Below, in pieces: positions 25,761 to 34,321 of a DNA stretch of 64,000 nt; position 1 is the stretch's first letter; each line of letters begins with the position of its first letter. Under the pieces are notes generated by a model, which searched no databases, was not told the DNA's origin, and saw nothing but the letters and a program-made list of their open reading frames with translations. The DNA is from Desmonostoc geniculatum HA4340-LM1 (GTDB taxonomy: Bacteria; Cyanobacteriota; Cyanobacteriia; Cyanobacteriales; Nostocaceae), in the NCBI GenBank assembly GCA_019359545.1, contig JAHHHB010000008.1:1-64000 (forward strand), read 5' to 3'. Both the position numbers and the translations under genes were made by a program.

Positions 25761-25986
25761 AGCGGTTAGGTAGTTCGATGATGCGATCGCTCAAATAGGA
25801 CGATGCAAAAATTAAGGCTTGCTGAATATCTTCATCTTCTAATTCAGGAAACTCCTGGCGCAGTTCTTCTCGATCGCGGTAGGTAGCTAATAACTCAATT
25901 ACCCGACGAACGGTAAGGCGAAGATTACGAATAGAGGGCTGTCCATTCATGCGATTGGGATTACTGGTGATGCGATCTAATTTCAT
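25744..25986 (-). CDS. DUF433 antitoxin
   Basis: 80 residues: DRITSNPNRMNGQPSIRNLR (the DUF433 hallmark NP..M.G.P.IR), then a helix-turn-helix-like middle (RRVIELLATYRDREELRQEF) and an end contacting the toxin (DIQQALIFASSYLSDRII). The toxin gene follows with a 17-bp overlap. Its own ATG overlaps the stop of a pentapeptide-repeat remnant, so the pair was placed behind that broken gene. It probably autoregulates. Confidence 0.85.
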   Translation of the reverse strand: MKLDRITSNPNRMNGQPSIRNLRLTVRRVIELLATYRDREELRQEFPELEDEDIQQALIFASSYLSDRIIELPNRYETVA

Positions 25987-26147
25987 GGAAGTAACCCTAG
26001 CTCCTTACGAAAATCATCGTTGTATATTGCTTTATGCCAAAATATAGCAGTTATGATCTGATCTACAGTGATAAATATTGCTCTATGTAGGTCAGCGTCT
26101 TTAAGGCTGGTGGCATCAAGGTTTGCATTTTCAAGATTAGCACTTTG
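25983..26147 (-). pseudogene. C-terminal remnant of a pentapeptide-repeat protein
   Basis: The minus strand reads QSANLENANLDATSLKDADL and then a tail containing FRKELGLLP, with TGA at 25983-25985. A(N/D)LxxA repeats followed by a VDQI...FRKELGL tail are typical of cyanobacterial pentapeptide proteins. An in-frame TAG lies just before the first codon and no start is available, so only the end of the gene survives. It overlaps the DUF433 start by a few bases. Confidence 0.7.
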
Positions 26148-26228
26148 CTAAAGTCTTTGTCTTGCAAAAAGTAGCAAAACTCTGCTAAAAGTGCTACATG
26201 TAAATAATTGGTAGCTTGAGAAGTACAC

Positions 26229-26615
26229 ATGAAAACTACTGGCATTCATCATATAGCTATTATTTGTTCTGACTACGATCGCTCAAAAAAATTTTATGTC
26301 GAAACTTTAGGTTTTTCAATAATTGCAGAGACTTTTCGTACCGAGAGAAAATCTTATAAATTAGATTTACAAGTTGGAGAAAATGCTCAAATAGAGTTAT
26401 TCTCTTTCCCCAATCCTCCACAAAGATTTAGTAGTCCTGAGGCTTGTGGTTTAAGGCATTTGGCTTTTAAAGTTGATGATATCAAGCAAACTGTTGATTA
26501 CTTAAAATTGCAAGGTGTCGAAACAGAAAATATTAGAATTGACGAACTTACAGGGAAGAAATTTACTTTTTTTAAAGACCCAGATAATTTGCCATTAGAG
26601 ATTTATGAAAATTAG
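26229..26615 (+). CDS. VOC-family protein (YaeR/glyoxalase-like)
   Basis: 128 residues, one VOC module of two beta-alpha-beta-beta-beta units. A metal His is in GIHHIAIICSDYDRS near the start, a Glu in QIELFSFP, a second His in GLRHLAFKVDD, and a last Glu in LPLEIYEN. This set matches the YaeR/SMU1112c-like branch of the glyoxalase-fosfomycin superfamily; the true substrate is unknown. The 3' end overlaps the next gene by 11 bp, so the two are co-translated. Confidence 0.82.
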   Translation: MKTTGIHHIAIICSDYDRSKKFYVETLGFSIIAETFRTERKSYKLDLQVGENAQIELFSFPNPPQRFSSPEACGLRHLAFKVDDIKQTVDYLKLQGVETENIRIDELTGKKFTFFKDPDNLPLEIYEN

Positions 26616-27066
26616 AGAATATAAATTATCTGATACCAAAGCAATCCTGAAATTGTTTTACGACACAATTCATGAAATCAATATTTGCGATTACACTCAA
26701 GAACAAGTCGATGCTTGGGCACCAAAAAATATGGATTATGAAGCTTGGCACAAAAGATTACAAGCCAAGCTTCCATACATTGCTGAAGATAATGGTGAGA
26801 TAGTTGGGTTTGGAGAATTAGAAGCGGATGGTCACATTGATTGTTTTTATTGTCATAGCAAATACCAAAGAAAAGGTATTGGTTCAAAACTTTTAAATCA
26901 TCTAGAAAATACTGCCAAATTACAAGGAATTAATCGACTATATACAGAAGCAAGTATTACTGCAAAACCATTTTTTAAAAATCAGGGATTTAGCGTAATC
27001 AGGGAACAGCAAGTAGAACGGCGGGGAGTTTGGTTTCAAAACTATGTAATGGAAAAATATCTGTAA
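26605..27066 (+). CDS. GNAT acetyltransferase (YafP-like)
   Basis: 153 residues, GNAT fold: N-terminal MKIREYKLSDTKAILKLFY, the YTQEQVDAWAP block seen in YafP-like enzymes, and the acetyl-CoA loop YQRKGIGSKLL (Q/RxxGxG). It should transfer an acetyl group to a small molecule or protein amine. It overlaps the VOC gene upstream. An AT-rich gene-free stretch with a MITE follows. Confidence 0.85.
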   Translation: MKIREYKLSDTKAILKLFYDTIHEINICDYTQEQVDAWAPKNMDYEAWHKRLQAKLPYIAEDNGEIVGFGELEADGHIDCFYCHSKYQRKGIGSKLLNHLENTAKLQGINRLYTEASITAKPFFKNQGFSVIREQQVERRGVWFQNYVMEKYL

Positions 27067-27340
27067 ATTTGCATTAATAAAATAGACTTCTTGTAAAAGT
27101 CCTTATTTGTGTTGTCTTCTCTACTGCAAAAATATTTATGTTAGTTTGATAAGAACTAATTTTTCAGACATAAGTTATGTAATTTTGTCTAAAAAATTAG
27201 TTAATTAATATTGTCATTTCTAAGTTAATCACCCATAATAAAAATTACTATTTAGGCATTAATAGGTTCGCTATCTGCTGATTTTTTTATTGTTCTCAAC
27301 AACAAACCTACAAGCGTAGTCTCAAGCAAAAAATATAAGG

Positions 27341-27449
27341 CAATACAGTTCATTTAAAGCTAAAACTCTTTGTTAAAGTCAATTTTTTAACGTACCCGCA
27401 GGGTATCGCAAAGGAAGAGAAGAAAGAAATGCTCAACTGAACTGTATTG
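27341..27449. mobile_element. 109-bp MITE with 10-bp flanking direct repeats, copy 1
   Basis: Perfect 10-bp ends CAATACAGTT and AACTGTATTG, flanked on each side by AAATATAAGG (27331-27340 and 27450-27459). A related copy lies at 36053-36175. The core carries a purine-rich AAAGGAAGAGAAGAAAGAAA tract. The rest of 27067-27557 is AT-rich and shows no gene. Confidence 0.75.
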
Positions 27450-27557
27450 AAATATAAGGTGCTACTATGGATAATAATTATATGATTCAGGTTCTGAGTT
27501 ATTATTTTATTGAGCATACTTAAATTATTTTGACTACTTATATCAAACCTCATTAAA

Positions 27558-27956
27558 ATGCTCTTACTCTGTAAAATAATTGCTGTTAACCGATATATTA
27601 ATATAGCTATATTAAATATAATAGTATTAATAAATAATCTAATATCCAATAAAGTAGAAGCAAAAAACTATCCGACTATAGGCTTAATAAATTATTTTAA
27701 TTTCCCTCCATCAAATAGAAAAACAGCATTTATATCGTATTCAATCAAATCTGCGAAAAACAGATTTAAAAATATAGTTATTGCACAAGTATCTACTCAA
27801 ATACCAGCTAACATTTTCCCTAATCCTAATCCAAGTTTACCAGAACTAATCAACCCGTTTCAAATACCAGAGTCTACTCCTGAGGAGAATAACAGCATAG
27901 ATCCAATTACTCCAAATGAGCAAAATGGTAATCCGATTTTAAAAAAAAAACTCTAG
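27558..27956 (+). CDS. N-terminal part of a secreted/outer-membrane protein, frame broken at A10
   Basis: 132 residues. A hydrophobic start (ILNIIVLINNLI region, about 20-35) is a plausible signal or anchor. A low-complexity Asn/Pro-rich stretch follows and ends at an A10 run (27941-27950), read as LKKKL and stop. A -1 shift in the run joins the frame to the next, 805-residue ORF without loss (KKKTLELLIFHS). It is best read as the 5' part of one gene of about 940 codons. It may be a real frameshift mutation, a sequencing error in the homopolymer, or regulated slippage. Confidence 0.6.
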   Translation: MLLLCKIIAVNRYINIAILNIIVLINNLISNKVEAKNYPTIGLINYFNFPPSNRKTAFISYSIKSAKNRFKNIVIAQVSTQIPANIFPNPNPSLPELINPFQIPESTPEENNSIDPITPNEQNGNPILKKKL

Positions 27957-27961
27957 AATTA

Positions 27962-30379
27962 TTGATATTTCATTCCTTAACTAATAGTGCTAATAAATAT
28001 CCTTGGATAATTAATCCTACGGATAACCTTACTTTTTCACCTTCAAAATTTAATCCTCTTCAAGGTGAAAATTATACTGATTTTATTGTTAAATCTGCTA
28101 GAGATGAACCAATAGTTAATCGTTTTACTTTTGCCCATTTTCCTCGTCAAGAGCAATTGTATTGGTTACTACCTGGTAATCGCATTGTCGTCGAAACTAA
28201 AGGATGGCAAAGTGGAATTTTGTACCAAGGGCAATCAACAGAAATTGAAAGTAGAGAATCGATTCGGTTAACTCAGAAACTTTGGGGGATGCAAGCAGTT
28301 TTGCCTATTCCTCAATCATTTAAAGAACTAACAGGAGAAATTGACAACAATCAATTCTCTATTCAATCCATTGCGGGGGAGGTTATCAATCCACCGGGTT
28401 CTCCCACACCTGAAGTTACTATCAATAGTGGGGATAGCAATTCTCTAATTGCAAGTATTCCTCAGATTTCCAAGCTTGGTACTGCTTCAACCTACAATCC
28501 TAAAGGTGGTGGTTCTTTATTTGAATTTTTAGATGCAGACAATGCCCCCTTAATTTTACAATCTTTTCCTACCAGTAATTTACAACCATTATTAGAAGCG
28601 GGAAATATCACTACAGGCACAATCATTCCCAAAGAAACTCTAGAAAAAATAGGGTTTTATTGGGGTAATCCTTTAACAGGTGAAAAAACTCGATTTCAAC
28701 CTCAAATGACATCTTTACCAGGTATCAAAATTGGTCAAGAAGGCAAGTTTGATAATTGGGATATGCTAAATTTATTGATAAATCCTTTTATTAGTCAAAG
28801 ACAACGTAATTTGTATTATCTAAATTCTTTATATTGGGTTCCTTTAGGTGAAAGAGCAACTAATATTAGACTGAGTAATAAACAAGAAAATTATCACTGG
28901 CAGAGACTTTACTTTAGTCGTTCTCATAATCGAACTCTATTAGAATACGACCCTGTAAAAATTCAGGCAACTTATACTAATGTTTTTAGCAATCCTGGTA
29001 TTTCCCTATCTTTGTCAGTCAATCAACGAGAAATAGATGAGTTACAAACTGCTAATACTACACTAGGAATGCTGATGGGAGGAATTTTTGAGGTAATTCG
29101 TCCTCCGCAGCTAGAACAAAGTTTGCAGGAAGCTAAAAAGCGATTTTATCAACAAGATAATTTTGCTTCTTTAAATACAAAAGCAACACCAGAGGAAATC
29201 AGAAAAATTAACCAATTACTCAATAGAACACTCTTATTGGGCAATCGCACTAGTGGCTTAGAACAGGTTTCTGGAACATTGACTTTCCCAAGTCAAATTA
29301 CACCCAATAATTCTAGTATCTTACAAATCCGCACCGGAAATCATCAGCGAGCAGTTCAGTTTATAGATGGAACCCGTACTTGGAGACAAAGTAGTAAAAC
29401 CTTCATTTCTAAAGCAGACCTTTCCAATAATAGTTTCGGTCCTTTGACATTTATTGGTGTACCTATTCCGTTAGAGCAAACATCTATTCGTCCCAACAAC
29501 CGTTCGTCAGCTGCACAAGTAAGTTTAATTAATTCTAATGGTAAGAAGTTTGTGCAAAACTGGAGTTCAGCGGATATGACACAGGTGCCAATAAATATTC
29601 GTTCGTTTGGTCTTGCTTTTGACCATATTGAATTAAGTCAATTTGGTGAAATTATTACTCAATTGCAGGCTTTTAATGGATATCTATCTTTACCCACACT
29701 AGAATTTTTATGGGCAGGTTCTTCAGGTGACTGGAATTACAGTATGAATTCAGGTATTTGGTTTAACTTGAATGGAGACTCTGTATTTAATGTTCCAAAT
29801 AATAATTTGGGACTTTCTGAACCAACACTGGGTATTTATGCTAATGGCGGATTAAGTTATATAAATACCCATGCGAAAGTTGATGCTGATGGAAAAATTC
29901 AAGCAATTACTACCCACATTCCAGCTTTACGTTTTTATTGGAATAGTGCAACAAATTCTCAAAATCCTGGTTACCTTAATTTGAGCTACTTTTTTTCTCA
30001 TCAAGATCAGAATTTAAACTATTCTTTGGCTCCAGCACTTATATTTCTTGAAAATAAAGGCCATTTCACACCAGCAGGATTTTTACAAGGTCAGTTGTTA
30101 CTAACTACAGGTTTAGAGTTCAACGCTTTTGTAGAATTCAGTGATAATTTTTTTTACACTTTAGAAGGAATTCAAAGGATAAATCAAAATTGGTCTTTTG
30201 GGGGTTATCTGCAAAATTTTAGAGATATTAGCCGAGGTGTAAAAAGTCGCACTAATGATTTATCCTATGGGTTATTAATCAAGTATGGTTCTTCTGATAG
30301 TGGTACTTTTTGGGAATCTCGTCTTGGGATGAGTGGAGATAGCTTTGAAGTTCGTTTTGAAGGAGGTTGGCGATTTTAA
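27962..30379 (+). CDS. Large outer-membrane-type beta-barrel protein (main part)
   Basis: 805 residues, with only a TTG at the start and the frame open slightly further upstream into the A10 run. The sequence is beta-rich with alternating aromatic and polar residues. The last 250 residues contain repeated amphipathic strands (FYWNSATNSQNPGYLNLSYF; NFFYTLEGIQRINQNWSFG) and end in GGWRF, a C-terminal aromatic residue as in outer-membrane barrels. No signal peptide of its own; the likely signal is in the preceding 132-codon frame. No named family recognised; it resembles large cyanobacterial outer-membrane proteins of unknown function. Confidence 0.65.
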   Translation: MIFHSLTNSANKYPWIINPTDNLTFSPSKFNPLQGENYTDFIVKSARDEPIVNRFTFAHFPRQEQLYWLLPGNRIVVETKGWQSGILYQGQSTEIESRESIRLTQKLWGMQAVLPIPQSFKELTGEIDNNQFSIQSIAGEVINPPGSPTPEVTINSGDSNSLIASIPQISKLGTASTYNPKGGGSLFEFLDADNAPLILQSFPTSNLQPLLEAGNITTGTIIPKETLEKIGFYWGNPLTGEKTRFQPQMTSLPGIKIGQEGKFDNWDMLNLLINPFISQRQRNLYYLNSLYWVPLGERATNIRLSNKQENYHWQRLYFSRSHNRTLLEYDPVKIQATYTNVFSNPGISLSLSVNQREIDELQTANTTLGMLMGGIFEVIRPPQLEQSLQEAKKRFYQQDNFASLNTKATPEEIRKINQLLNRTLLLGNRTSGLEQVSGTLTFPSQITPNNSSILQIRTGNHQRAVQFIDGTRTWRQSSKTFISKADLSNNSFGPLTFIGVPIPLEQTSIRPNNRSSAAQVSLINSNGKKFVQNWSSADMTQVPINIRSFGLAFDHIELSQFGEIITQLQAFNGYLSLPTLEFLWAGSSGDWNYSMNSGIWFNLNGDSVFNVPNNNLGLSEPTLGIYANGGLSYINTHAKVDADGKIQAITTHIPALRFYWNSATNSQNPGYLNLSYFFSHQDQNLNYSLAPALIFLENKGHFTPAGFLQGQLLLTTGLEFNAFVEFSDNFFYTLEGIQRINQNWSFGGYLQNFRDISRGVKSRTNDLSYGLLIKYGSSDSGTFWESRLGMSGDSFEVRFEGGWRF

Positions 30380-30474
30380 AAAGGTCACAGCTAAGTGTGC
30401 CTGAGTAAATTGGCTTACCTAATAGGAGGAGGAAACTAAGTTAAAACTCAAAAGACTTTTACTTGGACGCCGTA

Positions 30475-30951
30475 TTAAAATAAACCGGGAGTAGCAGCTC
30501 TTAGAATTGCTGTATATTCATCTAGTGTCAGGTTACCGTACCTTAGTTTATCAGCTACAGCCGCCTTAATAGTATTTGCGCTTTGTATTGCTGGCAGTGG
30601 TAGTATTGGACCGGCAAAGAGCGTTATGCTTGGGATTGAGACATGAGTAATCGGATCGATATATATAGACCCTGTAACTATGTATGTACCGTTGCCATCA
30701 ATTCCTGCTAAATACGCTCCTTCTGGAGAAACTTTTTCGGCAGCAATAGAAGTGACATAAGCACTAGGAGTAATATATGTTATTACACCTGAGAATCCCC
30801 CTTGTTGTACTGTGAAAGTAGGTATTGCTGGTATTGTTGTTACGCTTTGTGCTAATGCTGGAGTAAATTTAAAAGTAGCAAAGCTAATAAAACTCGTGAG
30901 ACAGAGACTAGCTCTCAAAATAACACCAGCATATTGGGAAAGTAAATTCAT
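30475..30951 (-). CDS. Secreted protein of unknown function
   Basis: 158 residues from the ATG at 30951, chosen because AAAGGA sits at a good distance upstream and a signal peptide follows at once (MNLLSQYAGVILRASL, then a hydrophobic core and cleavage after ALA in FTPALAQS). An upstream ATG at 31008 would add 19 polar residues. The mature part is Gly/Thr/Ile-rich and probably beta (TIPAIPTFTVQQGGFSGVI; GAYLAGIDGNGTYIVTGSIY), with a short helical end. No family recognised; probably periplasmic or extracellular. Confidence 0.7.
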   Translation of the reverse strand: MNLLSQYAGVILRASLCLTSFISFATFKFTPALAQSVTTIPAIPTFTVQQGGFSGVITYITPSAYVTSIAAEKVSPEGAYLAGIDGNGTYIVTGSIYIDPITHVSIPSITLFAGPILPLPAIQSANTIKAAVADKLRYGNLTLDEYTAILRAATPGLF

Positions 30952-31044
30952 CTTAGGAAATCCTTTGTTTTGAGGACTTGATGTTTTTGCTGGATGTGGT
31001 TTATGCAAGTTCTACAGCAGAATTCAGGAGTCAGAATTCAGAAT

Positions 31045-31287
31045 TATAGGCATCATATTTGATTTCTGAAAAAATCTCAGGTGTGTTAGCAGAGCGTAAT
31101 ATCATGTCCGCTTGAAGACTTCTCATTAAGACTGACGCTCTTACGCGGGGACGCAAAGACGCGGAGAATTTTTTTGATAAGTGATTAGGCGGATATGATA
31201 TAACGCACCAGAAGCTTGGAATGGTGCGTACGGATTTCATCCTAAGGCACCCTACAGTACCTAGAATACCTAACCTGGATTGCTATA
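31045..31287. mobile_element. Foldback element interrupted by a second MITE
   Basis: The left part (TATAGGCATCATATTTGATT onward) and right part (GCACCCTACAGTACCTAG ... GCTATA) parallel the element at 54863-55057. The middle is split at AGCGTA/ACGCACC by a separate TA-flanked MITE (31099-31200). Confidence 0.6.
31099..31200. mobile_element. 102-bp MITE nested in a repeat, TA duplication
   Basis: Ends ATATCATGTCCGC and GCGGATATGATA are inverted repeats, with TA on both sides (31097-31098, 31201-31202). Removing it restores GCGTAACGCACC of the outer repeat. A second copy is at 49671-49757. Confidence 0.7.
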
Positions 31288-31463
31288 GAATAGTTTCTCT
31301 GCATAGCTTTGAGGCTTAGATGGTGTACTTCACGCTTCTTGAAATCTGCTGTAAAAACTGGATTTAAAAAATAAGTAAATAACTCTCAATCTCTAACAAT
31401 TATCTGCGATATTTTTATTAAATTTCAATGATTATATTGAAATTTAAAAGACATAAAAACATT

Positions 31464-31587
31464 AGACTTCTTGCATAAATCAAAAAAAAGAACCCCACCC
31501 CGCCTTTGACTTGCGTCAAAGTCTCCCCTAAGAGCTTGCGGGGAGGGGCTGGGGGTGGGGTGTTAGGGGACTTTTGCAAGAGGTCTA
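31464..31587. mobile_element. MITE-like foldback element (124 bp)
   Basis: Ends TAGACTTCTTGCATAAAT and ACTTTTGCAAGAGGTCTA are imperfect inverted repeats (15 of 18). The core has C-rich and G-rich arms (CCCCACCCCG / GGGGGTGGGGTG). A partial relative of the left end appears at about 27084. The span 31288-31463 shows no gene. Confidence 0.65.
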
Positions 31588-31693
31588 TTAATTTCCGAGT
31601 TTATGAGTCTAATTAATAAATAATCGGTGCAGTTTGACTGCACCGATCGCTGGGTTACGCACAATTTAATTGTAATTGCACCGAACATTTCGC

Positions 31694-32791
31694 TCACGCC
31701 AATGCTGAGGCTTGGGGTTTGGCAAAAATCATGCGTCCTGCTGTGGTTTGTAAAGCACTGGTGACTACTACCCGCAGTTCACCACCCACATAACTGCTAC
31801 CTTCTTCAACGACTACCATTGTGCCGTCATCTAGGTAACCAATGCCTTGGCTGGGTTCTTTGCCTTCTTTGAGAATTTTCAAATCCAGGTTGTCGCCAGG
31901 TAAATAACTGGGACGGACGGCATTTACTAAATCATTGACATTCAAAACAGGGACTTTCTGGACGCTGGCAACTTTAGACAAGTTGTAGTCGTTGGTTAGC
32001 AGTGTACCGCTGATTTCTTGGGCAAAGCGGACTAATTTAGCATCAACGGTGGGAATATCGTCGTAGTCAACTGGGTTAATGAGGATGCGATCGGGGTAAG
32101 TTTCTTTGATGCGGTTGAGAATTTCTAGTCCCCGCCTTCCCCGTACCCGCTTTTGATCTTTGCTAGCATCGGCTACTTGTTGGAGTTCTTGCAAGACAAA
32201 CTGCGGTACGAGAATTTGTCCTTCCAGAAATCCTGTTTCTAGTAGGGCTTCAATGCGACCATCAATAATGCAGCTAGTATCTAAAACTTTGGTATTGGCG
32301 GGTTTTAACGTCCCTTCTACAACCATCGATTCCACGGTGTTGGGATTAATGAACCGCAACAAGCCTCGTCCGTGGGTATCTGCCAAATTCATACCAGTGA
32401 CGGCAAGGATAATACTACCGACAACTGCCACCAGTGGCTTAATAAATCCAAAATCTGCGGGGATGGGTAACAAAAATAACGGTGCTAGCATGAGGTTCGC
32501 TAGCAGTAACCCAATCACTAAGCCGATCGCACGAGTTAAGATCGCTTCTACAGGCATTTCTTTGACTTGTGCCTCTAGGCGACGATATGTCGTCTGGAAA
32601 CTCAGCCCGATGGCACCACCAATGATGGCGGCAAAGACGGCAAAAACTAAACGTAAAGCTTCGATATTTGTCACCTTATCTAAGGTGCCATTGGGTAGTA
32701 GTTCTAAGCTATAGAACCCTATTCCCGACGCTGCCAGAATGAATGAAAAAATGATAATGGCGTCAAGCATGGTTGTCTTGTTTTCCTGCAA
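31694..32791 (-). CDS. Membrane PIN/TRAM-domain protein (YacL-like)
   Basis: 365 residues. Four hydrophobic segments fill the N-terminal 140 residues (IIIFSFILAASGIGFYSL; LRLVFAVFAAIIGGAIGL; two more near 85-135). A PIN nuclease domain follows (about 165-290) with acids in VLDTSCIIDGRI and LLTNDYNLSKVA. A TRAM RNA-binding domain is at the C-terminus (GIGYLDDGTMVVVEEG). This is the YacL/TRAM family of membrane-bound putative RNases, widespread in cyanobacteria and Firmicutes. It is divergent from hemW, with a shared 230-bp promoter region. Confidence 0.88.
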   Translation of the reverse strand: MQENKTTMLDAIIIFSFILAASGIGFYSLELLPNGTLDKVTNIEALRLVFAVFAAIIGGAIGLSFQTTYRRLEAQVKEMPVEAILTRAIGLVIGLLLANLMLAPLFLLPIPADFGFIKPLVAVVGSIILAVTGMNLADTHGRGLLRFINPNTVESMVVEGTLKPANTKVLDTSCIIDGRIEALLETGFLEGQILVPQFVLQELQQVADASKDQKRVRGRRGLEILNRIKETYPDRILINPVDYDDIPTVDAKLVRFAQEISGTLLTNDYNLSKVASVQKVPVLNVNDLVNAVRPSYLPGDNLDLKILKEGKEPSQGIGYLDDGTMVVVEEGSSYVGGELRVVVTSALQTTAGRMIFAKPQASALA

Positions 32792-33021
32792 CTGTGTTAA
32801 CCGATAAAGTTAAGTATTTTTTATTTCATCGGTAAGTATAAACTAATCAATATTGACTTACACTAAAGGTTTAGGCAAACAATATCTGCAATTATTATAA
32901 CCAAAGGCTTTTATCTTCATATTTTTCATTGTTTCGTTGTAAAACGATAAAAACTTGTAAATAAACTACTCATTTTCATGATTTCTAATTCGCAGTTGGG
33001 CTAACTTAATTGTTTCTCAAA

Positions 33022-34191
33022 ATGAGTCAAAAATTTGGTGTTTATGGAATTGCAAGTTCTGCTTACGTACATATTCCCTTTTGCAGACGGCGGTGTTTTT
33101 ATTGTGATTTCCCGGTGTCTGTTGTTGGCGATCGCTTGCGGGGCGAAACATCTGGTACTATCTCCCAATATGTTGAGGTGCTATGTCAAGAAATTGCCAT
33201 CACCCCGGCATTTGGTGAACCCCTAAAGACAATTTTCTTCGGTGGTGGTACTCCTTCACTGTTATCAACAGGGCAGTTACAACGTATACTGACAGAGCTA
33301 GAGGAGCGTTTTGGTATTGCTTCTGGGGTAGAAATTTCAATGGAAATGGACCCAGCTACCTTTGATGTAGAACATTTAGCAGGTTATCGTGGTGCAGGCG
33401 TGAACCGCGTAAGTTTGGGTGTACAAGCCTTTAGTGAAGAATTATTGCAAGTTGCGGGGCGATCGCACTCGGTCGATGATATTTTTGCAGCTGTAGAACT
33501 AATCCACCAAGTCGAGATTCCCGAATTTAGCTTAGACTTAATTTCTGGGTTGCCGCATCAGTCTTTGGATCAATGGCACGATTCTTTAAACAAAGCACTG
33601 GCGCTTTTACCGACTCACATATCTATTTACGATCTTACCATCGAAGCAGGTACAGCTTTTGGTCGTTACTACAAACCTGGTGACAGTCCAATGCCTACGG
33701 ATGAAACCACAGTCAAAATGTACCAAATGGCGCAGCAGATTTTGACTGATGCAGGTTATGAGCATTATGAAATTTCTAATTATGCTCAGCCTGGTCATCA
33801 ATGTCGCCATAATCGAGTGTATTGGGAAAACCGCCCTTATTATGGTTTTGGCATGGGTGCGGCGAGTTATCTTCAAGGAAAACGCTTCACTCGTCCGCGT
33901 AAGACTAAGGAATATTACCAATGGGTGCAAGCTGGGGCTGTGATTGATTGTGAAGTGACTCCCCCAAAGGAAGTATTGTTAGAAACCTTAATGTTGGGGT
34001 TGCGTTTAGCGGAGGGTGTGAACTTGAAAGCCTTTGGTGAAGAGAAAGTAGAGGAAATTTGTAGATATTTGCGATCGTATTTTGATAAAGGTTGGGTGGA
34101 AGTTGCAGAAGGAAGGTTGCGTTTGACAGATCCCCAAGGGTTTTTGTTTTCTAATGTAGTTTTGGCAGAGTTATTTGAAAAGTTGGGGTAA
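33022..34191 (+). CDS. hemW: HemW-like radical SAM protein (coproporphyrinogen III oxidase family)
   Basis: 389 residues from ATG at 33022. The radical SAM cluster motif is CxxxCxxC in PFCRRRCFYCDF. Other family marks are FFGGGTPSLL, EMDPATF, GVQAFSEELLQVAGRSH and the HemW signature HNRVYWENRPYYGFGMGA. HemW is a heme chaperone; it is often annotated as oxygen-independent CPO but lacks the extra HemN residues. A TTG at 33010 would add four residues and is less likely. It converges on nothing and is followed within 130 bp by galU on the same strand. Confidence 0.88.
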   Translation: MSQKFGVYGIASSAYVHIPFCRRRCFYCDFPVSVVGDRLRGETSGTISQYVEVLCQEIAITPAFGEPLKTIFFGGGTPSLLSTGQLQRILTELEERFGIASGVEISMEMDPATFDVEHLAGYRGAGVNRVSLGVQAFSEELLQVAGRSHSVDDIFAAVELIHQVEIPEFSLDLISGLPHQSLDQWHDSLNKALALLPTHISIYDLTIEAGTAFGRYYKPGDSPMPTDETTVKMYQMAQQILTDAGYEHYEISNYAQPGHQCRHNRVYWENRPYYGFGMGAASYLQGKRFTRPRKTKEYYQWVQAGAVIDCEVTPPKEVLLETLMLGLRLAEGVNLKAFGEEKVEEICRYLRSYFDKGWVEVAEGRLRLTDPQGFLFSNVVLAELFEKLG

Positions 34192-34321
34192 AAAAGTGAG
34201 TGCTGAGTTAGGAGTTAAGAGTGAGGAGTTAGGGGTGGTAGGGTGGTGGTGTGGTGGGCGTAGTTTCCTCCATCTCCCCATCCCCTCATCTCCCTCATCT
34301 CCCCGTCTCCCCATTCCTTTT

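Noticed and set aside
26063-26245. 60-codon minus-strand frame
   Set aside because: The pentapeptide-repeat remnant lies in a different frame of the same strand; this frame is its shadow.
34175-34321. 49-residue N-terminal extension of GalU
   Set aside because: It is encoded by C-rich low-complexity repeats; the conserved protein begins at the ATG at 34322.
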